The position numbers and the translations under genes are program-made. A stretch of DNA of 64,000 nt from NCBI RefSeq assembly GCF_000222585.1, contig NZ_AFWE01000223.1, forward strand, positions 62,001-126,000. The letters are read 5' to 3'. Origin of the DNA: Vibrio scophthalmi LMG 19158. Lineage in GTDB: Bacteria > Pseudomonadota > Gammaproteobacteria > Enterobacterales > Vibrionaceae. Below, in pieces: positions 55,736-64,000 of this stretch. Below the pieces are notes generated by a model. The model saw only the letters and a program-made list of their open reading frames with translations, made no database searches and had not been told where the DNA came from. Every line of letters starts with the position of its first letter. Position 1 is the first letter of the stretch.

Positions 55736-56608
55736 ATGGCGATTTGGGAAGGGGTAAGTGAATTTGTTGCGGTTGCAGAAACCAATAGCTTTACTGGCGC
55801 AGCAAGAAAGCTCAATACCTCGGTAGCGCAGATAAGCCGCAGAGTGGCAGCATTGGAAGATCGACTGGCGGTAAAGTTATTACACAGAACGACTCGTAAG
55901 GTGACATTAACTGAAGCGGGACAGGTCTATTTTGAACAATGTAAATTGCTTGTGGAAGGATTAGAGCTGGCTGAATTAGCGGTAACGCAGTTGCAGACAG
56001 CGCCAAAAGGCAAACTAAAAATTACCGCCCCAGTCACTTACGGTGAAATGCATATCGCGCCATTACTGCACGAATTTTTATTGCTTTATCCGCAATTAGA
56101 TTTGGAGCTGAACCTGACTAACCAAACGGTTGATCTGATTGAGAATGGGTATGATATTGCCATTCGGTTGGGACGTTTACGCGATTCTACCATGATCGCT
56201 AAGCGGCTCTCTTCTCGTCAACTTTATGTGTGTGCGAGTCCGGACTATATTCAACGTTATGGTGCGCCGCATTCGCTATCTGAATTATCACATCATCAGT
56301 GTTTAGTCGGGTCGGTGGAGTATTGGCACTTTCAAGATAAAAACTCTGAGAAATCATTGCGGGTGAGTGGGCGAATTCAATGTAACTCGGGCTTTGCTCT
56401 GCTTGATGCGGCGAAACGCGGATTGGGGTTAGTACAGTTACCTGATTATTACGTTCAAGCAGGGTTAGACAGCGGTGAATTGGTGGAAGTGTTAAAAGAG
56501 TATCGTGATGAACGTGAAGGAATTTGGGCTCTGTTTCCACAAAACCGTAACTTATCACCGAAAGTACGTCTATTGATCGATTTTTTGGCTGAGAAGATGG
56601 CGGATTAA
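55736..56608 (+). CDS. LysR-type regulator, divergent from frmA
   Basis: 290 residues. N-terminal winged helix VAVAETNSFTGAARKLNTSVAQISRRVAALEDRLAVKLLHRTTRKVTLTEAGQ, then a periplasmic-binding-protein-like ligand domain (LKITAPVTYGEMHIAPLLHEFLLLYPQLDLELNLT). It faces frmA across about 180 bases, the usual layout for a LysR activator or repressor of the neighbour. GAGAG before ATG 55736 supports the start. Inducer unknown; formaldehyde adducts are plausible by context only. Confidence 0.9.
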   Translation: MAIWEGVSEFVAVAETNSFTGAARKLNTSVAQISRRVAALEDRLAVKLLHRTTRKVTLTEAGQVYFEQCKLLVEGLELAELAVTQLQTAPKGKLKITAPVTYGEMHIAPLLHEFLLLYPQLDLELNLTNQTVDLIENGYDIAIRLGRLRDSTMIAKRLSSRQLYVCASPDYIQRYGAPHSLSELSHHQCLVGSVEYWHFQDKNSEKSLRVSGRIQCNSGFALLDAAKRGLGLVQLPDYYVQAGLDSGELVEVLKEYRDEREGIWALFPQNRNLSPKVRLLIDFLAEKMAD

Positions 56609-56646
56609 GAGGCTTGGTCTTTGTGGATTCAGTGGTATTTTAACTA

Positions 56647-56681
56647 ATAACGAGACTCCCTTCTTAAGGGAATCTCGTTAT
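56647..56681. terminator. Long hairpin between convergent genes
   Basis: ATAACGAGA-TCCCTT pairs with AAGGGA-TCTCGTTAT with one mismatch and a three-base loop. No T-run; probably a shared 3' end of the LysR and siderophore-interacting genes. Confidence 0.6.
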
Positions 56682-56761
56682 AGCCAGAGCAACGCTCTTA
56701 TTACGAGGGCGTTACTGAGCAAATCACAAGCGAGAGATTTATGCTGTTGGTTTTAGCTAAA

Positions 56762-57544
56762 TCAGTCGTTCTCCTGTGCATCCTGCTGTTTAATCACTTT
56801 ATGGCCATCTTCTGATACGCCATTTTTCCAGTAGCTACTGATGTAAATAAAATCACGCTCGATGGCTTTGTCATTACGCAAGTATTGACGCAGTGCTCGC
56901 ATAGCATCAAATTCACACGCGACCCATGCAGAAGCTTGACCTTCTAACCAGTTAAGTTGGCGCACTGCCTCGGCGAGGTCACTGGTAACCCAATGCACTT
57001 CCATACCCTTTGGCACCACAAGCTCTTGGATGTCTTTTTCGCTAAGCACTTCAACGACGACGTAACCTTTGGCCTCTGCAGGCAACTGACGCACCTTGGC
57101 TGATAACGCTGGCAGTGCTGTCATATCCGCGGCTAATACAAACCAGTCAGCAGAAAGATTTAGGTTAGAAATTGTGCCTGGCCCACGAATTTCAATCGTA
57201 TCACCTAGTGTGGCATTCATCGCCCAACGTGATGCAAACCCACACTGGTTATCCGCTGTAATGTGGCGAACGAAGTCAACTTCGATGGCGTTTTCATCGG
57301 CCATAAAGCGACGAATAGTATAGGTGCGTATCATTGGACGTTCACCCTCAGCAAGCGAAGATAAGTCGGTACTACCGTTTTGATTAAACAGCAGTTTGAT
57401 GTAGCCACCTTCACAATCGCTTGGGAAGTTTGCTAGCACGTCGCCTTGTAAGACAAGACGCTGCATGTTCGGAGTAATCATGTTATTACTCCGAACCGTT
57501 ACGGCTTGAGAAGTGGAAGTTTGAGGTCTAGTCGCTTGCTGCAT
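56762..57544 (-). CDS. Siderophore-interacting protein (ferric-siderophore reductase, ViuB/YqjH type)
   Basis: 260 residues. FAD-binding motif IRTYTIRRF, then HRITADNQCGFASRWA-like text with FVRHITADNQCG, the ADMTALPALSAKVRQ nucleotide-fold stretch and WVACEFDAMRALRQYL. Such enzymes release iron from siderophores in the cytoplasm using NADPH. The region before the start is AT-rich and Fur-box-like, in keeping with iron control. The last 25 residues are charged. Converges with the LysR gene. Confidence 0.88.
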   Translation of the reverse strand: MQQATRPQTSTSQAVTVRSNNMITPNMQRLVLQGDVLANFPSDCEGGYIKLLFNQNGSTDLSSLAEGERPMIRTYTIRRFMADENAIEVDFVRHITADNQCGFASRWAMNATLGDTIEIRGPGTISNLNLSADWFVLAADMTALPALSAKVRQLPAEAKGYVVVEVLSEKDIQELVVPKGMEVHWVTSDLAEAVRQLNWLEGQASAWVACEFDAMRALRQYLRNDKAIERDFIYISSYWKNGVSEDGHKVIKQQDAQEND

Positions 57545-57559
57545 AGTCAACTCGATAGT

Positions 57560-57593
57560 GAATAATGATTTTTATTGAGAATAACACTCAATA
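57560..57593 (-). promoter_or_regulatory. Possible Fur box before the siderophore reductase
   Basis: Overlapping repeats of the type AATAATGATTTTTATTGAGAATAA and ATTGAGAATAACACTCAAT, partly matching the GATAATGATAATCATTATC consensus, lie 16-49 bases before the start codon at 57544. Position and neighbouring function favour Fur control; the match is moderate. Confidence 0.45.
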
Positions 57594-57736
57594 TCGTCCG
57601 CAAACAGCATCTTTAAACTAATTTACATTTGTGACGCCCTAGAGAGGAATGATAAATCTAGGTCTAGGGCGCGTTAACATGGCGATCAAAGCGTGTATTT
57701 AATCATTGACTGTTTTGGTTATGATGACATAACGAT

Positions 57737-58365
57737 TTACAACATCGGTATCGTTGATGCCACTAGTAGCAGCGCCATTGAATAGTTAAACGTTCGCACT
57801 CGAACTGGTGTGGTTAAAAAGTGCTGCAGTTTCTGTCCTGCTGCGGTCCAAAATGAAACGGATGGGACATTCGCGAGAGCATAAACCAAGGCGATAATCG
57901 TTAATCCAAGCCAGCTATTATGTGGGTTGTATACGCTCACTGCCGTTAGCGCCATAGACCACCCTTTTGGATTCACCCATTGAAAGCTAGCGCCATAGAC
58001 CACCCTTTTGGATTCACCCATTGAAAGCTAGCGGCTTGCCAAAAGCTAAGTGGTTGATAATTTAGGGTAGTTTCGCTAGGAGGTTGGCTGCGTGCGATTT
58101 GCCAGGCGAGATAGGCTAAATAGGTTAAGCTGATGACTTTGAGACCTTGATGTACGATCGGGTATTGCTCAAATAATTCGACTAAGCCGAATCCCACCAG
58201 TATTACCATAACAGGGAAGCCAATGGTGATCCCTAGCATGTGGGGAATGGTTTTATTAAAGCCGACGTTCGCCCCAGAAGACATCAGCATTAAATTATTC
58301 GGTCCGGGTGTAAAGGTAGATACAAACGCAAACAGCGCCAGTGCGGTAAGTTGTTCCCATTGCAT
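57737..58365 (-). pseudogene. LysE/RhtB-family exporter broken by a 41-bp tandem duplication
   Basis: The N-terminal frame (ATG 58365) reads MQWEQLTALALFAFVSTFTPGPNNLMLMSSG with the family motif TPGPNN, and continues to WQAASFQWVNPKGWSMAL, then stops after AFNG. The C-terminal part lies in another frame (PKGWSMALTAVSVYNPHNSW to the stop at 57737). A 41-base segment is present twice in tandem (57947-57987 and 57988-58028); removing one copy joins both frames exactly into 195 residues, the normal family length. An Lrp-type regulator is divergent at 58507. So the gene is either freshly inactivated or switched off reversibly. Confidence 0.92.
57947..58028. repeat. 41-bp perfect tandem duplication
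   Basis: Two identical 41-base units, starting TAGCGCCATAGACC and ending CATTGAAAGC, directly adjoin and are followed by five bases of a third. They lie inside the LysE coding region and shift its frame by two bases. Confidence 0.97.
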
Positions 58366-58506
58366 AATATTCTCTCGCTGTTTTGAAAGTGAAGTTCAAT
58401 AGAGTGATGTATTGCTGACCGGTCTAAAAATAGTCTACGTAGTAATTGGCTCAATTTTGTGCTTTTATTGCTTGATATTGAATTAAATAAGCAATGAAAG
58501 TTCGCT

Positions 58507-58947
58507 ATGGATAGATTTGAAGAGAGAATATTGCACGAGCTGAAAAGGGATGGTCGAATCTCGAATGTGGATTTGGCCAATATCATAGGCCTGTCACCTT
58601 CAGCCACACTGCGTCGAGTACAAGATTTAGAAAAGCGTGGTGTGATCACCGGTTATAAAGTAAAGCTCAATACCATCGAGCTAGGTATTGGTTTTATTGC
58701 TTATGTATCTATTGGACTTGCTAGTCATCGCAAGCAAGCACAGCTGGCTTTTGAAGAGCATGTTCGTGACGTAGATGAAGTGGTGGAGTGCCACAATATT
58801 ACCGGTTCGACAGAGTATCTATTGCGTGTTGAAACCAAGGATCTCATCAGCTATAAAAAATTTCATGCCGATGTATTGGGGGAGTGCGAGCATGTCAATT
58901 CCATTACTACCATGGTTGTCATGGGCTCTCCGAAAGATGCACGTTAG
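58507..58947 (+). CDS. Lrp/AsnC-family regulator
   Basis: 146 residues. Helix-turn-helix ILHELKRDGRISNVDLANIIGLSPSATLRRVQDLEKRGVI, then an amino-acid-binding RAM domain with VVECHNITGSTEYLLRVETKDL. It stands divergent from the LysE-type gene across 141 bases. Lrp regulators commonly control LysE/RhtB exporters next to them in answer to the exported amino acid. Its coding frame is intact although the neighbour is broken. Confidence 0.92.
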   Translation: MDRFEERILHELKRDGRISNVDLANIIGLSPSATLRRVQDLEKRGVITGYKVKLNTIELGIGFIAYVSIGLASHRKQAQLAFEEHVRDVDEVVECHNITGSTEYLLRVETKDLISYKKFHADVLGECEHVNSITTMVVMGSPKDAR

Positions 58948-59133
58948 CTTTTCATTACTGGGTTAATCTTGCTATTAAACAACCCTACAGAAAGTAAGTT
59001 TGTAATAAAAAACAAATAGGTATGAAATTTAACTTTCATTTTTGTGCCATGTGATTTTCATATTTGATCGCTAATTTAGTCACCAGCAAAAGCAATTGAG
59101 CGCATAGCTCACGACTAACTTAGGGAAAAGAAA

Positions 59134-60129
59134 ATGAAAAAAGCAGCAGTGGCACTTGCCGTCTTCGCCGGTCTAACTTCAGGTTCAGCGCTAGCCGCAA
59201 CAGTATATAGTGCGGATGGCACCGAGTTGAAAGTTGGCGGTCGTGTTGAATTTCGTGGTGACTTTATCGGTACATCAAAAGGCGCTGAGATTGACGGTAC
59301 GATGAAAGACAGTACGCGTGCACGTCTTAACCTTAAAGGTAAATCTCAAATTACGGATGAGTTGACCGCTTTTGCCGTTTACGAAGGTGAGCAAGATACT
59401 GGTGATAACCTATTTGAAAACCGCTACATGTATGCTGGTCTTCAAGGTGAATTCGGTGCAGTTTCTTTTGGCCGTCAAGATATGGCATCAGTGATTGTTT
59501 CAGATATGACCGATATCACCGAGTTTTCTGGCGTTCAGCAAGTGATTGAGTCAGCAAGCGATAAGCAAAACAGCGTGTTTAAGTACGCAGGCGATTTTGA
59601 TGCACTGCAAGTTGAAGCAACTTATCAAGCGAACCAGGCGAAAGACACGGATGGCTATGGTATTTCTGGTCTATATTCACTGCCAATGGGGTTAGATTTA
59701 GGTTTGGCTTTCTCTGGTGCGGATTTGGGTCAAGGGGCGGGTAGTGCTTCTGAAGCGTTATTTGGCTTAGGTTTTACAATAGAAAACCTTTACCTTGCAG
59801 GCACATATTCATTCGGCGACTTGAATGACAAAGCCAGCGGCACGGAAGATAAAGAATTTACTGCGATGGAATTTGTCGCTCAGTATCAATTCAATAAACA
59901 GTTTTCAGCGGCCGCGCTTTATACCAAGCAAGAAAACGAGCAAGCAGATAGCGCCAAATATGACGATAAAGAAGGTGTAGAACTGGTCGGGTACTACAAG
60001 TTTAACAGTAATTTCCGTACTTACCTTTCATACTACCTAAATGGCTTGGATGAAGAAAAAAGTGCAGTAACGGGTCTAGTCACCCAAGGTGAAGATACCC
60101 TTCGTCTTGGTGTTCGCTACGATTTCTAA
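59134..60129 (+). CDS. Outer-membrane porin, OmpU-like
   Basis: 331 residues. Signal peptide MKKAAVALAVFAGLTSGSALA, then an alternating beta pattern of a 16-strand trimeric porin with LKVGGRVEFRGDF, NRYMYAGLQGEFGAVSFGRQD, a PEFG-like loop region (DMTDITEFSGV) and a C-terminal phenylalanine in LRLGVRYDF needed for Bam insertion. Resembles Vibrio OmpU in outline but is shorter. Allows small solutes into the periplasm. Preceded by AGGGAAAAG. Ends at a terminator. Confidence 0.9.
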   Translation: MKKAAVALAVFAGLTSGSALAATVYSADGTELKVGGRVEFRGDFIGTSKGAEIDGTMKDSTRARLNLKGKSQITDELTAFAVYEGEQDTGDNLFENRYMYAGLQGEFGAVSFGRQDMASVIVSDMTDITEFSGVQQVIESASDKQNSVFKYAGDFDALQVEATYQANQAKDTDGYGISGLYSLPMGLDLGLAFSGADLGQGAGSASEALFGLGFTIENLYLAGTYSFGDLNDKASGTEDKEFTAMEFVAQYQFNKQFSAAALYTKQENEQADSAKYDDKEGVELVGYYKFNSNFRTYLSYYLNGLDEEKSAVTGLVTQGEDTLRLGVRYDF

Positions 60130-60153
60130 CTGGCGTGAGGCCATCGTTTCTTC

Positions 60154-60180
60154 AAGCCAGAGCAATGCTCTGGCTTTTTC
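60154..60180 (+). terminator. Terminator of the porin gene
   Basis: AAGCCAGAGC pairs with GCTCTGGCTT around AAT, then TTTTCC. Confidence 0.93.
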
Positions 60181-60382
60181 CTTTTTGTTCAGTTGCTTAA
60201 AAAACTTGTCGGCATATTGACTGTGGTGACGTTTTTTTGACGGGGTTTGTATGTTAAGTTGTTATAATTTAATGACTTAATCGGGTGGACTTGTGGTGTG
60301 TAATTGTAATAGACTCGCCGCCTCGATGGGAGGATTCCCAAAGCATGGATGCGCACTTAGAACCTGATAATAAAGGCCAACC

Positions 60383-62011
60383 ATGCAGTTTTCATTGAAA
60401 AACCTTTCTATTCGCACCCAAGTACTGTTGCCAGTGCTGTTCACTACTTTCGCTCTCTTTATTGCCCTTTGGATCACCAAAAACAATCTACAGCAAGAGC
60501 AAGCGGTGGTTTCTGATAACACCCAGTCTTTGGTTTACTATAAAGATTCGTTAGCCAAAATCGACGACCAAGTTTACCCACTACGTATTAGTGCGGTGTA
60601 TGCCATTTACGATGCCGACCGCCGCGATGCTTTTCTTGCAGAACTAAAGCAAAGTATGCGCGAGATCCAACGCGACTTAGATGGCATGGCAAAACGAGGT
60701 ACATTCCGCACTGAAGTCAATCAAGTGAACCGTTCGATTGAAGACTATGTACGTCAGTCAGAGCAAGCGGTAACGTTTTTCAACCGTCGTGACCAAGGTT
60801 TGGTATCACAACAAGAATATAATGACTTTATTGCCAAATATCGTACTGCAGGCAATGTGATGGTTAGTTCAATCAATGATTTATCTAAAAAGGTAAATAC
60901 AATTGCAACGGCTGCAATGGCAGAGAGCGAGCGTGCTGCCGAAAGCGTACAGAGTTTAGCAATGTGGACCGTGCTCAGCGTATTGACGCTGTCATTGGTT
61001 GTAGCGTGGTTCCTGTCAGGTATGATTGTGACGCCAATTCAAACTCTGCAACAAGTGATGCGTAAGATTGCTCACGGTGATTTATCTGTCCGTGCGGAAA
61101 CTGACGGTGACAATGAAGTGGCACAGCTTAGCCAAGATGTAAATCAAACTGTTGAGCAGCTGCATTCGACCGTAGATCACTTAACTCGTATTAGTGAAGA
61201 AGTCGCGTCGGCATCAACTGAACTTGCAGCGGTAATGACTCAAGCAGAAAATAATGCTCAACAAGAGCTAATGGAGATTGAACAAGTCGCTTCAGCGGTT
61301 AACGAGTTAGCATGTACGGCTGACAACGTTAGCGATAATGCACAATTGGCGGATACTACCGCTCGTGATGCAGAACAATTAGCACTCTCTGCCTTAGCAA
61401 CCTTTGAAGAGAGTAATGCCGCCAGTGAACAAATGGGCCATGCACTTAACGATGCAGCACTGGTCGTGACTAAGCTGAAAGAACAATCTGAGCAAATCAA
61501 CAATGTGATTGAAGTGATCAGTGGTATCTCGGAACAAACCAACTTGTTGGCGTTAAACGCAGCAATTGAAGCCGCACGTGCCGGTGAATCGGGCCGTGGC
61601 TTTGCGGTTGTTGCTGATGAAGTGCGCATGCTGGCTGCACGTACACAAGCTTCAACGGTTGAAATTCAAAGTATTATTGAAGAGTTACAGAAGCAGTCGG
61701 GCCTTGCGAACGATGGTATGCAGATGAGCCTTGATATGCTGACCAAGAATAACGACCTAGCACGCCACGCTAATGAAGCGCTGGTGGGGATTACCGAAGC
61801 CGTTACGCACATTAATGATGCCAATACCCAAGTTGCAACGGCAGCTGAGCAGCAATCGCAAGTGACGCAAGACATTAACCGTAACGTGGTGAACATGTCT
61901 GAGTTGGTAAATCAGAATGTTACTGGTATTAGCCAAAGCGCGAGTGCGAGCAATGAACTGTCTCAGCTAGCTGAGAAGCAAAAAGCACAATTATCGTTCT
62001 TTACCCTGTAA
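60383..62011 (+). CDS. Methyl-accepting chemotaxis protein
   Basis: 542 residues. Helix one (about 15-31) and helix two (about 190-212) surround a helical-bundle ligand domain of about 155 residues; HAMP domain about 213-266; signalling hairpin with the tip [45 protein letters not shown]. No C-terminal NWETF-like pentapeptide is present. It passes a small-molecule signal to CheA/CheW. Ligand unknown. Start ATG 60383 has a weak AAAGG before it. Monocistronic with terminator. Confidence 0.93.
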   Translation: MQFSLKNLSIRTQVLLPVLFTTFALFIALWITKNNLQQEQAVVSDNTQSLVYYKDSLAKIDDQVYPLRISAVYAIYDADRRDAFLAELKQSMREIQRDLDGMAKRGTFRTEVNQVNRSIEDYVRQSEQAVTFFNRRDQGLVSQQEYNDFIAKYRTAGNVMVSSINDLSKKVNTIATAAMAESERAAESVQSLAMWTVLSVLTLSLVVAWFLSGMIVTPIQTLQQVMRKIAHGDLSVRAETDGDNEVAQLSQDVNQTVEQLHSTVDHLTRISEEVASASTELAAVMTQAENNAQQELMEIEQVASAVNELACTADNVSDNAQLADTTARDAEQLALSALATFEESNAASEQMGHALNDAALVVTKLKEQSEQINNVIEVISGISEQTNLLALNAAIEAARAGESGRGFAVVADEVRMLAARTQASTVEIQSIIEELQKQSGLANDGMQMSLDMLTKNNDLARHANEALVGITEAVTHINDANTQVATAAEQQSQVTQDINRNVVNMSELVNQNVTGISQSASASNELSQLAEKQKAQLSFFTL

Positions 62012-62146
62012 GGCTTGTTGTGGTCAATGTTGTCTTTCTTGATGCGATAATACTAGAAATGGTATGACTAGAAATAGGGCAACAATGTTAGGGCTATCCC
62101 CCTAAGCCTTGAAGAACAAAGCTTACAGGCATACAGCAATATATCT

Positions 62147-62182
62147 AAACGCCGCCAGCGTCTTTCGCTTGGCGGCGTTTTT
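62147..62182 (+). terminator. Terminator of the chemoreceptor gene
   Basis: AAACGCCGCCAGCG pairs with CGCTTGGCGGCGTTT (one bulge) around five bases, then TTTTT. Confidence 0.93.
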
Positions 62183-62242
62183 GTTGTATTGCTTATGAAA
62201 TAATCACGAGTAAAGGTTATTCATCGAAATGTGTGACTTTGA

Positions 62243-62270
62243 TTGTTATTTTGTCTGGTTCGGTTACAAT
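62243..62270 (+). promoter_or_regulatory. Sigma-70 promoter of thrS
   Basis: TTGTTA (62243-62248), 16 bases, TACAAT (62265-62270). It gives a leader of about 136 bases. Near the predicted RNA start a small CCUA-UUCG-UAGG hairpin (62276-62287) is formed. Confidence 0.65.
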
Positions 62271-62374
62271 GTGCGCCTATTCGTAGGAAGGGGCATCCGT
62301 ATTTGTCTCTAAATGCGAACGAAAAACCAAATTCACTAATCGGTTTAAATGGCTTAAAGCGATTAAATAAGCAA

Positions 62375-62395
62375 GTGTTGCTTGGTATGCAACAC
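62375..62395 (+). promoter_or_regulatory. thrS translational operator: tRNA-Thr anticodon-arm mimic
   Basis: GTGTTGC (62375-62381), loop TTGGTAT, GCAACAC (62389-62395). The seven-base loop has U at the position of U33, GGU as anticodon 34-36 (tRNA-Thr GGU) and A at 37, exactly as in an anticodon loop. It sits seven bases before AAGGA (62402-62406) and 17 before the ATG. Known in E. coli: ThrRS binds a similar anticodon-like hairpin in its own mRNA and blocks ribosome entry. Operation here is inferred. Confidence 0.75.
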
Positions 62396-62412
62396 CACTG
62401 TAAGGATTATAC

Positions 62413-64000
62413 ATGCCTATTATTACTCTTCCTGACGGCAGTCAGCGTCAATTTGACAACCCAGTTTCTACTCTTGAAGTTGCACAATCTATCGGCCCTG
62501 GTCTTGCAAAAGCAACCATCGCTGGTCGTGTTAACGGTCAACGCGTTGATGCATGCGATCTTATTGAACAAGACGCAAGCCTAGAAATCATCACAGTAAA
62601 AGATGAAGTGGACGGTCTAGAAATCGTTCGTCACTCTTGTGCTCACCTTCTAGGTCATGCAATCAAGCAGCTTTACCCACAAGCGAAAATGGCGATCGGT
62701 CCAACGATCGACAGCGGTTTCTACTACGATATCGATCTAGAAGAGTCGCTAACGCAAGACGATCTTGAAAAGATCGAAAAGCGTATGAAAGAGCTTGCTA
62801 AGACCAAGTACGAAGTTGTTAAAAAGAAAGTTAGCTGGCAGGAAGCGCGTGACGCATTCGAAGCGCGTGGCGAAACTTACAAAATGGAAATCTTGGATGA
62901 GAACGTTGCTCGTGACGACCGTCCAGGCCTATACCATCATGAAGAATACATTGACATGTGTCGTGGTCCTCACGTACCAAACATGGGCTTCTGCCAACAC
63001 TTCACACTGTTGAATGTTGCAGGCGCTTACTGGCGTGGTAACAGCGACAATAAAATGCTACAACGTATTTACGGTACTGCTTTCCATGATAAGAAAGCAC
63101 TTAAGGCGCACCTAACTCGCCTTGAAGAAGCGGCTAAACGCGACCACCGTAAACTCGGTAAGCAGCTTGACCTATTCCACATGCAGCAAGAAGCACCAGG
63201 TATGGTGTTCTGGCACCATAATGGCTGGTCAATCTTCCGTGATCTAGAAGTATTTGTACGCTCTAAGCTAGACGAGTACGGCTACCAAGAAGTAAAAGGT
63301 CCACTTATTATGGATCGCGTTCTTTGGGAGCGTTCTGGTCACTGGGACAAATACGCTGAGGCGATGTTCACGACTTCTTCTGAGAACCGTGATTACGCAC
63401 TGAAGCCGATGAACTGTCCAGGTCACATTCAGATCTTTAACCAAGGCCTGAAATCTTACCGTGATCTACCATTACGTATGGCTGAGTTTGGCTCATGTCA
63501 CCGTAATGAACCATCAGGTGCTCTACACGGTATCATGCGTGTACGTGGCTTTACTCAAGATGACGCTCATATTTTCTGTACTGAGAGTCAAATCCAAGAG
63601 GAAGTGACGAGCTGTATCAAGATGGTTTATGATACATACCAGACATTCGGTTTTGACAACATTGTTGTTAAATTATCAACACGTCCCGAAAACCGTGTTG
63701 GTTCTGATGAAATCTGGGATCAATCAGAAGAAGCGCTTAAACTATCTCTTGAATCGATGGACATCCCATACGAAATTCAAGAGGGCGAAGGTGCATTCTA
63801 CGGTCCTAAGATTGAATTTACTCTACATGACTGCTTAGACCGTGCGTGGCAATGTGGTACAGTACAGCTAGACTTTAACCTACCAAATCGCCTTGGTGCG
63901 ACTTACGTAGGCGAAAGCAATGAGCGCCTTGTACCAGTTATGATCCACCGCGCGATTTTAGGCTCTCTAGAGCGTTTCATCGGTATTCTAATTGAAGAAT
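62413..64000 (+). CDS. thrS: Threonyl-tRNA synthetase, N-terminal part
   Basis: 529 complete codons before the window ends; the full enzyme has about 640. N-terminal TGS domain ([39 protein letters not shown]), editing domain with [16 protein letters not shown] (zinc-like His pair), and class II catalytic core with [46 protein letters not shown] and [10 protein letters not shown]. The zinc ligand cysteine is in MNCPGH. It charges tRNA-Thr. AAGGA six bases before the ATG. Usually thrS is followed by infC-rpmI-rplT, which would lie beyond the edge. Confidence 0.96.
   Translation, partial: MPIITLPDGSQRQFDNPVSTLEVAQSIGPGLAKATIAGRVNGQRVDACDLIEQDASLEIITVKDEVDGLEIVRHSCAHLLGHAIKQLYPQAKMAIGPTIDSGFYYDIDLEESLTQDDLEKIEKRMKELAKTKYEVVKKKVSWQEARDAFEARGETYKMEILDENVARDDRPGLYHHEEYIDMCRGPHVPNMGFCQHFTLLNVAGAYWRGNSDNKMLQRIYGTAFHDKKALKAHLTRLEEAAKRDHRKLGKQLDLFHMQQEAPGMVFWHHNGWSIFRDLEVFVRSKLDEYGYQEVKGPLIMDRVLWERSGHWDKYAEAMFTTSSENRDYALKPMNCPGHIQIFNQGLKSYRDLPLRMAEFGSCHRNEPSGALHGIMRVRGFTQDDAHIFCTESQIQEEVTSCIKMVYDTYQTFGFDNIVVKLSTRPENRVGSDEIWDQSEEALKLSLESMDIPYEIQEGEGAFYGPKIEFTLHDCLDRAWQCGTVQLDFNLPNRLGATYVGESNERLVPVMIHRAILGSLERFIGILIEE

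Larger units (their letters stand above)
62012..62412. other. Region between the chemoreceptor and thrS
   Basis: 401 bases: MCP terminator (62147-62182), thrS promoter (62243-62270), and the thrS leader with its operator hairpin. The frame from 62243 to 62584 is only a shadow of the leader and thrS start. Confidence 0.6.

Noticed and set aside
57635-57671. Inverted repeat CGCCCTAGA / TCTAGGGCG as terminator
   Set aside because: Nine pairs but a 19-base loop and no T-run on either strand; not called as a terminator.
62243-62584. 113-codon frame across the thrS leader
   Set aside because: It overlaps the promoter, operator hairpin and thrS start in another frame; no ribosome binding site.

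Overview
The window reads as chromosome of a marine gamma-proteobacterium of the Vibrionaceae, most likely Vibrio. The evidence is a VF530-family gene, a second secDF pair preceded by a VemP-like arrest peptide gene, a speG and an OmpU-type porin close to Vibrio versions, and many c-di-GMP and chemotaxis genes. No prophage, insertion sequence, CRISPR array, rRNA or tRNA gene was found. Both edges cut a gene: a LysE-type exporter on the left and thrS on the right.

Layout. 1-8.6 kb: LysE exporter (partial), ybiT-like ABC-F gene with a probable AUC start, VF530 protein, gltS, a GAF-GGDEF protein, DUF2750 protein, a SPOUT RNA methyltransferase and a small unknown. 8.7-14 kb: a large BspA-type leucine-rich-repeat protein, a membrane-anchored unknown, speG and an aldehyde dehydrogenase. 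14-17.6 kb: vemP-secD2-secF2, an export-sensing operon. 17.9-21 kb: M3 peptidase and RIO kinase. 21.5-26 kb: a GH13 glucosidase/GPH symporter operon with a CRP-like site, then a Cof-type phosphatase. 26-32 kb: monooxygenase, GlxA-type regulator, rhodanese, MFS, TauE/SafE (apparently frameshifted), YccF and an HTH/nuclease-like protein. 32-38.5 kb: a second GGDEF protein, glgX and a lipoprotein of the serine beta-lactamase fold. 38.5-42 kb: a response regulator-histidine kinase-solute binding protein operon. 42-48.6 kb: soxR with its own SoxR box, AEC transporter, patatin, a P-loop kinase, a second ABC-F protein and yqfB. 49-53 kb: old-yellow-enzyme reductase, maltose-acetyltransferase-like protein and a long RluA-type pseudouridine synthase. 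53.3-56.6 kb: glutathione-dependent formaldehyde detoxification (frmA, fghA) with a divergent LysR. 56.7-62 kb: siderophore-interacting reductase, a LysE gene broken by a 41-bp tandem duplication, its divergent Lrp regulator, a porin and a chemoreceptor. 62.4-64 kb: thrS with a leader hairpin imitating the tRNA-Thr anticodon arm.

The best second-look items are post-transcriptional. The vemP-secD2 leader has a divergent arrest motif, and sequence just after the vemP stop can base-pair with the secD2 ribosome binding site. The thrS leader carries a 7-nt UU-GGU-AU loop just before the ribosome binding site. The ybiT-like gene has a well-placed Shine-Dalgarno in front of an AUC codon but no ATG. 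Two genes also look freshly or reversibly broken: LysE by a 41-bp duplication and TauE by a one-base slip in an A-run.

All calls come from reading the sequence and from recalled family knowledge; no search was run.
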